From SHVO01 sp050250575 (lineage in GTDB: Bacteria > Pseudomonadota > Alphaproteobacteria > Rhodospirillales > Rhodospirillaceae): DNA of 64,000 nt. The notes under the pieces are model-generated. The model searched no databases and had not been told where the DNA came from. It saw nothing but the letters and a program-made list of their open reading frames with translations. Location: assembly GCA_050250575.1 (NCBI GenBank), contig JBFWOJ010000004.1, forward strand, positions 1 through 64,000, given 5' to 3'. Shown one piece after another: positions 18,708 to 27,821 of this stretch. Position 1 is the first letter of the stretch. Every line of letters begins with the position of its first letter. Made by a program: the position numbers and the translations under genes.

Positions 18708-19364
18708 TTACCGCGGCGAGGGCCGCAATCCAGCCGGGGCGCGCTGCGCGGGCTTGAGACCGGGCCCTTCGGCCTCGGCCGGCGGAATCCAGAGCTTTCG
18801 TTGCCATGACGCCGCACGTTTGCGGCCGGCGGCCATGTGCTCTTCCGAAAGCGCGGCGCGGGCGCCGGACAAAAGCTTCGCGTCGGGTGCGCGAAACCCG
18901 ACACGCGCCTTGTTCGCATTGAGCTCATAAAGCGCGAGCCAGTAGGCCGCGTCGTCCGGATTGCGCGCGGGCGCGCCCGCGGCAAGATGCGCGCCCAGGG
19001 CAGCCTGAGCTTCGGGCCAGCCGGCGTCCGCGGCCCGCGTCAGCCAAATCTCGCCGTCGGTATGTTCGCCCTGCGCGAGCAAACATTCGCCGAGCGCGGT
19101 CTGCGCATTCTCATACCCCGGTCCCAGCATGGCGACGGGGCGCAGCAATGCGATTGCGGTCGGGCAGTCGCCTTTCGCTTTCAGCTCGGTGGCTTGCACG
19201 TAGGCGGCGTTGGGATCGCGTCCTGCGCGCACCGCAACGCGCGTGCCGTCCGGGCGTTCGTCCACGATCAGGGAGCCGTCTCGCTCGAGGCCCCGGCGCC
19301 CGTCGCAGGCGGCAAGCGCAACTCCAACCAGGAATAAGCCGGCAACGACGCGGGATCGGGGCAT
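18708..19364 (-). CDS. lipoprotein with Sel1-like repeats
   Basis: 218 aa. Starts MPRSRVVAGLFLVGVALAACDG: a charged N-terminus, a hydrophobic helix and an LAAC lipobox with Cys20, so a lipid-anchored envelope protein. Middle segments such as LKAKGDCPTAIALLRPVAML and WLTRAADAGWPEAQAALGAHL resemble Sel1/TPR repeats. Its ATG overlaps the autotransporter TAA by one base (TAATG), indicating coupled translation and a shared envelope role, perhaps chaperoning or anchoring. Specific function unknown. Confidence 0.78.
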   Translation of the reverse strand: MPRSRVVAGLFLVGVALAACDGRRGLERDGSLIVDERPDGTRVAVRAGRDPNAAYVQATELKAKGDCPTAIALLRPVAMLGPGYENAQTALGECLLAQGEHTDGEIWLTRAADAGWPEAQAALGAHLAAGAPARNPDDAAYWLALYELNANKARVGFRAPDAKLLSGARAALSEEHMAAGRKRAASWQRKLWIPPAEAEGPGLKPAQRAPAGLRPSPR

Positions 19365-22300
19365 TAGAACCTGAAGCGAATGGTCACGGCGGCGGTATGC
19401 GAAAGGAAGCCGGAACTGATCTCGGCGTCGTAATCGAGACTCACCGAGGAATAGCTGTCCTTGTGAGCGATGCCGAAGCCGGTCGTGAACCGATTTTCCC
19501 CCCAGACGTTGCCGATGTTGGTGAAGGTCGGACCGCCCGAGGCGAAACGCGCCGAGACGAGGACGGGATCATTCATGAACTCGCGCGTGAAGCTGCCGCG
19601 GAACTGGGCTTCCACATACGAGTCATAGGATAGAAGGAAGTTGCGGTTGACGACGAAACCCGCCGCGCCGCGCAGCGATTCACCCTTGCGGTCGTCGATA
19701 TCGAGGTTGACCCCGAGCCCACCCCCGGTCTCGGTGTACCCGTTTTCGGTGATGTTCAGGTACGAGAGGCGCGCATAGGGGCCGAACTCATAGACGCCGC
19801 GCTGGAGCAGATAGCCTGCTTCGAGGCTGCCGTTGAATTGGTAGCCGCTCCATTTGCCGACGGCTTTGCGGTCGAGCCCGCCGAACGTGACGGTGCGCTG
19901 CGGCTGGTCGTAGGTGTTGTACGCTCCGCCGGCCAGGCCTTGCACATAGAGCGGACCGCTCTTGTTGTGCATATAGGCGTGCAGCTGCGTCGAATAGAAC
20001 TGCACCGGCGAGTGTTGAGAGACGTTAAGGCTGACCGAATGCCAGGACTCGACGAAGCTGACGCCGAGGGTGGTATTCCCGCTCGGCGTTACCGGGAAGT
20101 CGGCGCCCAGAGCGATGCCGAGACCCCAGTACGAAAATCCATTTTGCTCGCCGCGGGCATTCTGATCGCCGTAGTTGCCGAGCGACTGTACCCAGAAGCT
20201 CGCGATATCGCCGCGTGAATGATCCGGCGCGCCGCCGCGGGCAACGCCGAGCAGGCGGCGGCGGATCATGCCGCTGGCGGCGTCGGCGGAACTCAACGCC
20301 GTCTGCAGGATCGCGCCGCTGCTGTCGGGCATGAGCTGCCGCAAGCCGCTCAGGAATTCGGCTTGCGTCGCAAGGCCGGAGAGCGAGGTGGCAACGCCTG
20401 GGTCCTGGTTCAGCGCCGGAGCGACGGCATCATAGATCGCCGACATGTTCGGCCCCAGTCCCAGCGCCGCCGCGGAGCGCCGCTCGACCGTCAATTGCAG
20501 GATGCTGGGGTCGTTGGGCGCCAGTCCGAAGGCGATATTGTTCATGAATGACACGGGGACTTCGGTCATCTGGTTGAGCGGAGCACCCAGCGTGAGTGTG
20601 CCCGCATCGATCAGCGTATAGACCTGCCGGCCTTCCAGGATGCCGGTGATCGTGGTCACCAGCTTGGTGTCGCCCGAGATGCTGACATTGCCGTTCGCGG
20701 CCAGAAGCGGCGCACCGGAATTGCTCGAAATATCGAAGTTGACCCGGCTGCCGCCGTCGAACCTTGCGGATTCCGCGCGCAACGGCCCGGCACTGAGCAA
20801 GGAGATTTCCGACGCAGTCACATTGAACTGGCTCAGCGTACCGGTGCCCATGGTGAAGCCGCCCATGGTTTTCGCGTTCGCCAGCGTCACCCGCCCGTTG
20901 CCGTTGCCGAGCGCGATCCGCCCCGCGATCGTGCCGCCGTTGATGTCGACGGAGCTCGCGCCGGTCTTCGCGTTGCCGGCCTGGAAAGTGACGGCGCCGT
21001 CGATCTTACCGGTGCCGCTCATCGTCAGCGTCTGAACGCCGCCGCCGAGGAAGACCTCGCCGGTGATGTTGCCCGTGTTGCTGAAGGCCATTCCCGCCGT
21101 ATTGGCGCGGAAGTCCACGGCAACCCGCTCGCCTGTTCCGCCCGCCGGCAGCGTCGCCGTGATATCGCCGGTGTTCTGGAACGTCGTCACCGATCCGGAG
21201 CGGTCGACGATGCCGTATGAGCCCGACGTGATTCCGTCGGAGACGATATTCAGCTTTCCGCTGTTGAGGACGGTCCGAACCTGGGCTCCTTGTTCAATGA
21301 CGATCCCGTAGGCGTTTCCGCCTTTCGTGCCGACGACACCGGTCGCGGTATTCGTCGTCGAATCGGTGGTCGCGGCGTTGATGTCGCCTGCATTGTTGAA
21401 GGTGGGCATGATCGCGAGATTGCCCACGCGCACCCCCGTGGCGGTGGCATCGAGTGCGACGGCGCTGATATCCCCGCCCGCGTTCGAGAACCCCCCGGTC
21501 AACGTGGTGGTGTAGTTCGTTCCGCCGATCGACTGACCCTCTATGTTGATCGTGACGGCATTCGTGCCGGCGATGGCGCCCGAAGAGGTGAGGATGCCCT
21601 GCGTCAGGAACGAAAACTCGCTGTCGCCGCGCCGGCCGATGACGATGTTGGCGGCCCCGCTCGGGCCGCCCGGGGAAATCAGCACCGCCGAACCCGGTCC
21701 GAACGTCTCTATGCTTGAATCGAGCGGCAGGGCCGCCGCGGCGTTCGCATCGGTGTTCTGCTGGACGAGCGTGAAGCCGTTGCCCGCAAGCTGAAAGCCG
21801 TCGGTGATGCTCGATGCGACCCAGAACCCGGCCTTCGCCGGCAGGGGCGCGGTGCGTTCGATGCGAATTCCATCCGGGCTGACGAAGCGTTCCGGGCTGC
21901 CGACGGTGAGCGCCCCGCCGTGAACCAGCGCACCCTCGATGCCGCCGCCGACATACACGCCGACGCCATTGCTGACGGCCGCCGACATGGCGCCGCCGGT
22001 GTTCACGTTGCCGACGATGTGCCCCGTCGACTGGATCGCATATGAATCTGCGCCGGTGACTTCGATGAGGCCGTTGTTTGTGAGATCGCCCAGCAGCGTC
22101 GATCCGATCAGGATGCCGGTCGAACTGTTGCCGCCGACACCGATCAATCCGCCCACTTCGTTGGAAATCGGGCCGGTGAAGGTGCCCGGGCCGGTCAAGC
22201 GGATCGCGGCATTCGACGTCGCCGCGTTAAGCAACGCACTGCCGGCGAGCGGGCCCTGGACCACGAGCTGACCGAAATTCTGGACGGCGCCGCTTCGGTT

Positions 22301-22606
22301 GGCGGACAGGTCCACGAGGATGCCCGTGGCATTCTGCTCCGCGGACGTCGTGATGCCGCCGCGGTTGGTGACCGAATGATTGCTGTTGAGCGTGACGGCG
22401 GTGGGCTCCGTCACGGTGATGGTGGACTCCACGATGATATTGCCCGGACCGTTACCGTCGCCGGCGGCGGTCGAGGCAGGCGTCGTGCGCGCCGTTGTGA
22501 CCGTCAAGTCGCCCGCGCGTCCAACTTTGACGGTCAGCGAAGACAGGGCCGTCGCCAGCAGCAGATAAGATCCGAACCTCTTTAACGAAGCAGCTCCGCC
22601 GGCCAT
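19364..22606 (-). CDS. autotransporter, type Va-like, with C-terminal beta-barrel
   Basis: 1080 aa from ATG 22606, which has a GGGGG Shine-Dalgarno around 22616-22620; the TTG at 22609 is less likely. A signal peptide (YLLLATALSSLTVKVGRAG) precedes a repetitive Asn/Gly/Thr-rich passenger with phrases such as NNGLIEVTGADSYAI and FNNAGDINAATT, typical of beta-helix passengers. From about residue 800 the barrel begins (FWVQSLGNYGDQNARGEQNG), ending in the aromatic VTIRFRF. Predicted to be secreted across the outer membrane; passenger role unknown. A leader hairpin lies 28-60 bases upstream of the start. Confidence 0.88.
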   Translation of the reverse strand: MAGGAASLKRFGSYLLLATALSSLTVKVGRAGDLTVTTARTTPASTAAGDGNGPGNIIVESTITVTEPTAVTLNSNHSVTNRGGITTSAEQNATGILVDLSANRSGAVQNFGQLVVQGPLAGSALLNAATSNAAIRLTGPGTFTGPISNEVGGLIGVGGNSSTGILIGSTLLGDLTNNGLIEVTGADSYAIQSTGHIVGNVNTGGAMSAAVSNGVGVYVGGGIEGALVHGGALTVGSPERFVSPDGIRIERTAPLPAKAGFWVASSITDGFQLAGNGFTLVQQNTDANAAAALPLDSSIETFGPGSAVLISPGGPSGAANIVIGRRGDSEFSFLTQGILTSSGAIAGTNAVTINIEGQSIGGTNYTTTLTGGFSNAGGDISAVALDATATGVRVGNLAIMPTFNNAGDINAATTDSTTNTATGVVGTKGGNAYGIVIEQGAQVRTVLNSGKLNIVSDGITSGSYGIVDRSGSVTTFQNTGDITATLPAGGTGERVAVDFRANTAGMAFSNTGNITGEVFLGGGVQTLTMSGTGKIDGAVTFQAGNAKTGASSVDINGGTIAGRIALGNGNGRVTLANAKTMGGFTMGTGTLSQFNVTASEISLLSAGPLRAESARFDGGSRVNFDISSNSGAPLLAANGNVSISGDTKLVTTITGILEGRQVYTLIDAGTLTLGAPLNQMTEVPVSFMNNIAFGLAPNDPSILQLTVERRSAAALGLGPNMSAIYDAVAPALNQDPGVATSLSGLATQAEFLSGLRQLMPDSSGAILQTALSSADAASGMIRRRLLGVARGGAPDHSRGDIASFWVQSLGNYGDQNARGEQNGFSYWGLGIALGADFPVTPSGNTTLGVSFVESWHSVSLNVSQHSPVQFYSTQLHAYMHNKSGPLYVQGLAGGAYNTYDQPQRTVTFGGLDRKAVGKWSGYQFNGSLEAGYLLQRGVYEFGPYARLSYLNITENGYTETGGGLGVNLDIDDRKGESLRGAAGFVVNRNFLLSYDSYVEAQFRGSFTREFMNDPVLVSARFASGGPTFTNIGNVWGENRFTTGFGIAHKDSYSSVSLDYDAEISSGFLSHTAAVTIRFRF

Positions 22607-22633
22607 CAACGCAATCCCCCTCGGGTGAGAAAA

Positions 22634-22666
22634 CCGCGGCCGGACCTTGAGGGGTCCGGACCGCGG
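22634..22666 (-). promoter_or_regulatory. 5' leader hairpin with U-tract before the autotransporter
   Basis: Arms CCGCGGCCGGACC (22634-22646) and GGTCCGGACCGCGG (22653-22666) pair almost perfectly around a six-base loop. On the minus strand the stem is followed by TTTTCTC, so it has the shape of an intrinsic terminator or attenuator lying 28-60 bases before the autotransporter ATG. A TATAAG at about 22672-22677 could be the -10 of the promoter. The rest of 22667-22965, up to the next gene, holds no recognisable gene. Confidence 0.55.
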
Positions 22667-22965
22667 CGCACCTTATAGCAATAACACCGGCGATTACGGC
22701 AACCTTGTGATGATGCCCCGCCGGCGCGGAATGCGGTGCGAGCCTTCCGCCCGAATCGACCGCCGGGCGGGGCGCGAAGCCGTACACGCCGCGCGTGAAG
22801 GGGCGGCGCGAAATCTAGCCTTAACCAAGCGTCAATTTTCCCCTGCTACCTTATGCGATGAAGGGTTCGCCTGCGTCCGCAAACCTCTCTATCCCATTGT
22901 TTTCGGTGGAGAAAGCGCGTCACAGGGCGACCGAAGAAGACGTTCAGGAACGTCTCGGGGAAACT

Positions 22966-23256
22966 ATGGGACAGCCGCGCAACATCTTTGTCGCTTATGA
23001 ACTGCTTCGCCCGGAACGCGGGGACGATCGTATATCGCAGACGATCGAGGCCTTCGGCTGCGCGTGGGCGCGGATCAACAAAACCGTTTTTTATATCCAC
23101 GGCGACCTCGACGCCCAATACGTCGGCAACAAGGTGTGGGCGGCCATGAATATGGACGACAAGCTGGTCGTCATCGATGCCACCAAGAACGACGCACGGT
23201 GGTACAATATCAAGCCCGAGATTTCAGAATTCCTGGTCGCGAACTGGCACGTCTAG
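22966..23256 (+). CDS. Cas2-like / SinR-family small protein, orphan
   Basis: 96 aa from ATG 22966, preceded by CGGGGAA; a longer reading from 22858 is possible. The order of elements fits a ferredoxin-like beta-alpha-beta-beta-alpha-beta fold: NIFVAYELLRPERGDDRISQTIEAFG, KTVFYIHGDLDAQYVGNKVW, DKLVVIDATKNDARWYNI. This pattern recalls small Cas2-like proteins annotated as SinR family in alphaproteobacteria. There is no CRISPR array or cas1 in the window, so adaptation is not implied; nuclease or toxin roles are possible. Confidence 0.6.
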   Translation: MGQPRNIFVAYELLRPERGDDRISQTIEAFGCAWARINKTVFYIHGDLDAQYVGNKVWAAMNMDDKLVVIDATKNDARWYNIKPEISEFLVANWHV

Positions 23257-24162
23257 CTAAGCGACGTTGGCGCCGTCCCGCGCGCCGGCCGGCTTCATCG
23301 CCATGCTGAAGGCTGCCGTTACTTTCCGGATCAGATCGACTTCGACCGACGACGGCTCGTCATAGTGATCGGCGATGCCGTCTACATTTGCGGCGAGCGA
23401 GAGGCAAAGCTGCGAGAGTTGGCTGTCGCGCAGCTTTTCCGCCACTTTCGAGGCGTCGCGCAGCACGTCGGCCAGGGTGTGAAGGTCGGTCTGAACCTCC
23501 TCGCCGATCATCTGAGTATCATAGGCCTTCACCAGGCGTTCGCACACTTCGCCCAAACGGAAGCTCTGTGAATCGAGCTGCGCCTGCAGCACGCGCTCCA
23601 GCGATCCTTCGACCGCGGCCTTCAGCGCGAATTTGTCCATCTCGCGCCCGTTGATCTTCTCAAGCAGCGTATTGACGACCGGGAAGCGCTTGACGCCTGT
23701 CGTGCGCTCTTCGGTCTTTCTTTCGGGACCGACGTAGCCATCCACGGCGATGAAGGGTCGGCGGTGGAAGGTCACGAGCCGCAGCCGTTCCTGGACACGA
23801 TCGCTCGACACCGGTTTGATGATGATGTCGTCGACTCCTGCTTCGATCGCGAGGTCCAGCGCTTCGCGCCGCGTGGGCGAAACCAGCATGCTGATCAGCA
23901 TGAACGGATTGTCCGAGAGCCGCTGGAACCGGATGTCGCGCACCAGGTCATAGATTCCCGGGTCGAAGTTGTCGGCCAGCACGAGCAGGTCAGGCGGCAC
24001 TTCGACGATCAAGCCGCGCAGACTATCCAAGTTGGCGTGGCAGACCACCTGCTTCAGCCCCTGCGCGAGGAACATGTCCCGCAGCTTGTTGCGCTCGTGA
24101 TAATTGATCTCGCCGATGTAGACGGTGCACTTTTTCAAGTTCTCGCGGTCGAGACTGGCCAT
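23257..24162 (-). CDS. degenerate receiver-domain protein with helical output (paralogue A)
   Basis: 301 aa. Residues 12-130 look like a CheY fold: PPDLLVLADNFD puts Asp64 at the phosphoacceptor position and DDIIIKPV puts Lys116 in the usual place. The acidic pair of the first loop is reduced to a single Glu18 (YIGEIN). YVGPERK at about 142-148 follows, a motif often seen behind alphaproteobacterial receivers. The C-terminal half (from about 170) is all helical with no DNA-binding motif. A clear paralogue is at 26877-27821. Convergent with, and directly abutting, the Cas2-like gene. Confidence 0.72.
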   Translation of the reverse strand: MASLDRENLKKCTVYIGEINYHERNKLRDMFLAQGLKQVVCHANLDSLRGLIVEVPPDLLVLADNFDPGIYDLVRDIRFQRLSDNPFMLISMLVSPTRREALDLAIEAGVDDIIIKPVSSDRVQERLRLVTFHRRPFIAVDGYVGPERKTEERTTGVKRFPVVNTLLEKINGREMDKFALKAAVEGSLERVLQAQLDSQSFRLGEVCERLVKAYDTQMIGEEVQTDLHTLADVLRDASKVAEKLRDSQLSQLCLSLAANVDGIADHYDEPSSVEVDLIRKVTAAFSMAMKPAGARDGANVA

Positions 24163-24220
24163 GGTGCACTGCGGCGGGCGGACTGAACATGAACGGTGGT
24201 TTTCGAGGCCGTATCTTCGA

Positions 24221-24856
24221 TTATTGATTTGGCCGGCGCAAGCCGCTGGCGCGTTCTCCGCCGCCTTGAAGGTCGGCGATGTACCGTTTTGGGATTGAAG
24301 TTACCCGAAATCGTTCAATGCGGAGTTGAGAGGACCAATATTTTCGCGGAAGGCCGGCTTTCTCCCGCAAGGTGTCGAAGAAGGCTCCAGGGGTCGGCAG
24401 GCAGTCCCAGACTTGGGGAAGAAACAGACCGCGGTGTCCTTCGGCGCTGATCACAAACCCATCGATGCCGGCGCGCGCTTGCGCAAACAGATCGTCTTCG
24501 GTTGCGCAGGCAAGGCTTTCGAAGGGGCCAAGGATGCTGATCCCGACCGACAGGCGGCCGACACCCGCATCCGTCAGCGGAGGAAAGCGCGGGTCGCGAA
24601 AGCCGGCGGCGTAGGCGTTCGCGGCAACGTCCTCGACCAGAGGCCGGCGCGGGATAACCGAACCAATGCACCCTCGCAAATCGCCGTCGTGTTCGAGGGT
24701 GACGAACGTCGCGCGCGGCAGCCGCAATGCGTCGGGAAAGCGCGCGGCAGAGATCGTCGGCGGAGCGTCGTATTCCAGGCCATGCAGCAGGGCGCCGGCC
24801 GCGACGTTAGACAGCGTCGCGCCGTGCGCGGCGACGATGTCGGCGTCGATTGTCAT
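24221..24856 (-). CDS. amrA: AmmeMemoRadiSam system protein A (AMMECR1 family)
   Basis: 211 aa from ATG 24856, which overlaps the TGA of the Memo gene. RATFVTLEHDGDLRGCIGSVIPRRPL is the AMMECR1 core with its LRGCIGS signature. DPRFPPLTDAGVGRLSVGISILGP and GLFLPQVWDCLPTPGAFFDTLREKAGLP complete the family. It is one of three partners (AMMECR1, Memo, radical SAM) that travel together; the joint biochemical product is not settled to my knowledge. Likely co-translated with Memo. Confidence 0.9.
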   Translation of the reverse strand: MTIDADIVAAHGATLSNVAAGALLHGLEYDAPPTISAARFPDALRLPRATFVTLEHDGDLRGCIGSVIPRRPLVEDVAANAYAAGFRDPRFPPLTDAGVGRLSVGISILGPFESLACATEDDLFAQARAGIDGFVISAEGHRGLFLPQVWDCLPTPGAFFDTLREKAGLPRKYWSSQLRIERFRVTSIPKRYIADLQGGGERASGLRRPNQ

Positions 24857-25662
24857 TTTGCCTGGTAGACCGCCCATGATCCGTAGCCGACCACCCGGTT
24901 TCGGGGTCCCGCCGTATCGCCAGAATTGCGCAGGTCGATGCGCTCAATCCTCGCATCCCGGCGTTTGGCCGCCGCCAGCAAACCCGCGATCGGAAGAAAA
25001 CCGCAGGCCTGTTCGCCGCTCAGATCGTCATCGGCGAAGTGCTCGATATTCGCCGCCGTCGCGCTGTCGCGCCGCTTGGCATCATCGTAGGAATGAAAAT
25101 GGCTGAGATCGGAGCTGATGACGATCAGCGTGCTCGCGTCGTCCCAGAAGCGCTCGATGATGTCCGCCACGGCGCGCGGGGAGGTGTCGCCCACGGCCAG
25201 CGGCACCAGTTTCGCATGCGGCGCGACGCGTTGCAGGAAAGGGAGTTGCACCTCCAGGCTGTGTTCCATGGCGTGCGCCTCATCGCTGAAGACGATCTGC
25301 GGCAGGTTTGCCAGGTCGTCCAATGCGTCGCGGTCGATGACAATGCTTCCCAGGGGAGTCGCAAAATGGGTCGCGCGCGGCGCGGCGAGTCCGCGGACGT
25401 AAACGAGGTGCGTAGGGCCTAACAGGACGACGCGCTTGATCTGATCGGCGGCCCCGTCCAGCCGCTCATAAGCCTTTGCCGCAACGGTGCCCGAATAGAC
25501 GTAGCCGGCGTGTGGAACGATCAGAGCTTTGGGAAGCGGACGCGCGGGCGGTTTAGCGCCGGCCATAAAGCCCGCTATGGTCGCGCGCAGCTCGTCTGGA
25601 TCCGCCGGATAGAAATGGCCGGCCAAAGCTGCCGGACGTGTTGTCGTGGGGATGTTTGCCAT
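24853..25662 (-). CDS. amrB: AmmeMemoRadiSam system protein B (Memo family)
   Basis: 269 aa. AGHFYPADPDELR opens the family, LIVPHAGYVYSGTVAAKAY holds the first metal-site His, and GPTHLVYVRGLAAP another. DEAHAMEHSLEVQLPFLQ and VISSDLSHFHSYDDA resemble the metal-binding loops of extradiol-dioxygenase-like Memo proteins. Overlaps the AMMECR1 gene by four bases and is divergent from the radical SAM gene, with 52 bases between the starts, so the three probably share a short bidirectional promoter region. Confidence 0.9.
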   Translation of the reverse strand: MANIPTTTRPAALAGHFYPADPDELRATIAGFMAGAKPPARPLPKALIVPHAGYVYSGTVAAKAYERLDGAADQIKRVVLLGPTHLVYVRGLAAPRATHFATPLGSIVIDRDALDDLANLPQIVFSDEAHAMEHSLEVQLPFLQRVAPHAKLVPLAVGDTSPRAVADIIERFWDDASTLIVISSDLSHFHSYDDAKRRDSATAANIEHFADDDLSGEQACGFLPIAGLLAAAKRRDARIERIDLRNSGDTAGPRNRVVGYGSWAVYQAK

Positions 25663-25714
25663 TGGCTTTTTTCCGGACCTCGCGAAGCGGCCCCTCGGCT
25701 ATCATATATGATGA

Positions 25715-26845
25715 ATGAATAACGCTCCTTCCACCAGTGCCGGCGCCCCAGCGGGCGACGTGATCTCTGGCCCCGCGGTTGCACATTGGAGCCGCCTTCC
25801 TGACGGGCGGCTGCAGTGCGACGTATGCCCGCGCGAGTGCAAGCTGCAGGACGGTCAGCGCGGTCTGTGTTTCGTGCGCGCCCGCTCCGGCGAGACGTTG
25901 GTGCTGACGACCTATGGCCGATCGTCGGGCTTTTGCGTCGATCCGATCGAGAAAAAGCCGCTCAACCACTTTCTGCCTGGCACTCCGATCCTGAGTTTCG
26001 GTACGGCGGGCTGCAACCTCACCTGCAAGTTCTGCCAGAATCACGACATCTCCAAGTCGCGCGAGATGGATACGCTGATGGATCAGGCGCCGCCGGAACG
26101 CATCGCCGAGGCGGCGCGCCTCGCCGGCTGCCGTTCGGTAGCTTTCACTTACAATGATCCCGTCATTTTCATGGAATACGCGATCGACACGGCGAAGGCC
26201 TGTCACGCGGTCGGGCTGAAGTCCGTGGCGGTGACGGCCGGCTACATGAAGCCCGAGGCGCGGCGTGCATTCTATCAGCACATGGATGCGGCCAATATAG
26301 ACCTCAAAGGGTTCACGGAAAGTTTTTACGAACGCCTCTGCACCGGTCAGCTGGCCAACGTTCTGGAGACGATCAAGTACGTGCATCGCGAGACCCCGTG
26401 CTGGGTCGAGCTGACGACACTGCTTATCCCCGGCGAGAACGATGCAACGGAGGAATTGAAGCGGCTGGCTGATTGGGTGGTCACGGAGCTCGGCGATTCC
26501 GTGCCGATTCACTTCACGGCCTTTCATCCGGATTATCGCATGCGCGAAAAGACTCACACGCCGGCGGAAACGCTTCAGCGTGCCCGCGAGATCGCCCGGA
26601 GTGTCGGCCTGCGCTACGTCTATACCGGCAATATTCACGATGAGACGGGCGGCAGCACGCTATGCCACGGCTGCGGCCAGGTTGTGATCGGACGCGACTG
26701 GTACGAGATCACGCGATGGAATCTCACCGATGCGGGGGCCTGCGCGTCCTGCGGCGCGACGTGCGCTGGCGTGTTTGACGGCCCGCCGGGCGCATGGGGG
26801 CGAAAGCGCGTGCCGGTCAGGTTGGGCGCGGCGATGCCCGCATAG
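25715..26845 (+). CDS. amrS: AmmeMemoRadiSam system radical SAM enzyme
   Basis: 376 aa. CNLTCKFC (Cys100, Cys104, Cys107) is the 4Fe-4S site of radical SAM enzymes. Cys35, Cys38, Cys42 and Cys52 in LQCDVCPRECKL and LCF form an N-terminal motif as in pyruvate-formate-lyase-activating-like proteins. A further Cys cluster sits at the C-terminus (CHGCGQ, CASCGATC). AFTYNDPVIFMEYAIDTAKA and AANIDLKGF fit the AmmeMemoRadiSam clade. Reductive SAM chemistry on an unknown substrate, in the cytoplasm. Confidence 0.92.
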   Translation: MNNAPSTSAGAPAGDVISGPAVAHWSRLPDGRLQCDVCPRECKLQDGQRGLCFVRARSGETLVLTTYGRSSGFCVDPIEKKPLNHFLPGTPILSFGTAGCNLTCKFCQNHDISKSREMDTLMDQAPPERIAEAARLAGCRSVAFTYNDPVIFMEYAIDTAKACHAVGLKSVAVTAGYMKPEARRAFYQHMDAANIDLKGFTESFYERLCTGQLANVLETIKYVHRETPCWVELTTLLIPGENDATEELKRLADWVVTELGDSVPIHFTAFHPDYRMREKTHTPAETLQRAREIARSVGLRYVYTGNIHDETGGSTLCHGCGQVVIGRDWYEITRWNLTDAGACASCGATCAGVFDGPPGAWGRKRVPVRLGAAMPA

Positions 26846-26876
26846 CGCGGATTCGTTTAATCGGAAGCGGCAAGTA

Positions 26877-27821
26877 TTAGCCGGCCGCGGTCTGCGGGTT
26901 CGCGGCTGCCTCGGCCTCTTGATACGGCGCCGGGCCCATCTTCGCGATCTTGGCCATTTCGAACGCCTTGGTCAGCTTGCGAAGCGTCGCGATCTGGTGC
27001 TCGGTCGGGTCCTGGTACTTCTCCGCCAGCTCCTCGACCTCGCGCGCCATCTGGGTGCAGATTTGCGCCAGCTCCGGCTCGCCGAGAACGCGCGCGGTGC
27101 GTGCTGCGTCTTCAAGGACGCTCACGAGGATAAGCACGCGTTCCTCAAGCTCCTTGTTGATGTTCTTCTCTTCATAAGCCTTCAGGATCAGGCCGCAGAT
27201 CCAGCCGAGCTTGAGACCATGGCTGTCGAGGCGTGCAGCCATGACCTCGTTCATGTTCTGCTCGACTTCGCGTGATAGCTCCGCCTGGGTCAGGCGCTTG
27301 CCCTCGAGCTTGGACTTGAGCGTGTTGACCACGTTGAGCTGGCGGATCTTCGACGGACGGTCGCCGCCGGGTTTGCGGCGCTCTGGACCGACGTAGTCCG
27401 TGGTAGCGATGAACGGCAGACGATTGAAGGTAAGGTGCGCGATCCGCTCGAGCAGTTTGCCCGGTGCGACCGGCTTGATCATCACATCGTCGGCGCCCGC
27501 CAGCACCGCCCTTTTGACGGCATCGTCGCTTTCGGGGCGCACCATCAAGGTGATCATGATGAAAGGATTGCGGCCGAGCTTGAAGTGGCGGATGTCGCGA
27601 ATGGTGTCGAACAACGCTCCGTCGATGTCGTCCGCGGCGATCAGAAGGTCGGGCGGCGCTTCCTTGATCGCATTCAGAAGATCGTCCATGCGTGCGAAGG
27701 TGCGCGTGCGCCTGAAGCCCTCGCCGCGCATCATGGCGCGCATGCTTTCGCGGACCTGCTCGTTCGGTTCGCCAAGATAAACGTCGACGTCCGTGAGCTT
27801 GTCTTTATCGAACTTTTTCAT
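26877..27821 (-). CDS. degenerate receiver-domain protein with helical output (paralogue B)
   Basis: 314 aa from ATG 27821; the longer reading from 27875 adds a poor N-terminus. Layout matches 23257-24162 residue for residue in the receiver: Glu18 (YLGEPN), Asp64 (PPDLLIAADDID) and Lys116 (DDVMIKPV). TTDYVGPERRKPGG follows, then a helical C-terminus (ELSREVEQNMNEVMAARLDSH). No output HTH or enzyme domain. The two paralogues flank the AmmeMemoRadiSam genes, so they may have arisen by local duplication and signal on the same process. Confidence 0.72.
   Translation of the reverse strand: MKKFDKDKLTDVDVYLGEPNEQVRESMRAMMRGEGFRRTRTFARMDDLLNAIKEAPPDLLIAADDIDGALFDTIRDIRHFKLGRNPFIMITLMVRPESDDAVKRAVLAGADDVMIKPVAPGKLLERIAHLTFNRLPFIATTDYVGPERRKPGGDRPSKIRQLNVVNTLKSKLEGKRLTQAELSREVEQNMNEVMAARLDSHGLKLGWICGLILKAYEEKNINKELEERVLILVSVLEDAARTARVLGEPELAQICTQMAREVEELAEKYQDPTEHQIATLRKLTKAFEMAKIAKMGPAPYQEAEAAANPQTAAG

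Noticed and set aside
22966..23256. CRISPR-Cas locus around the Cas2-like protein
   Set aside because: No direct-repeat array, no cas1 or effector gene in either direction.
25553..26638. Minus-strand frame opposite the radical SAM gene
   Set aside because: No domain; the plus strand has the radical SAM cysteines and family motifs.
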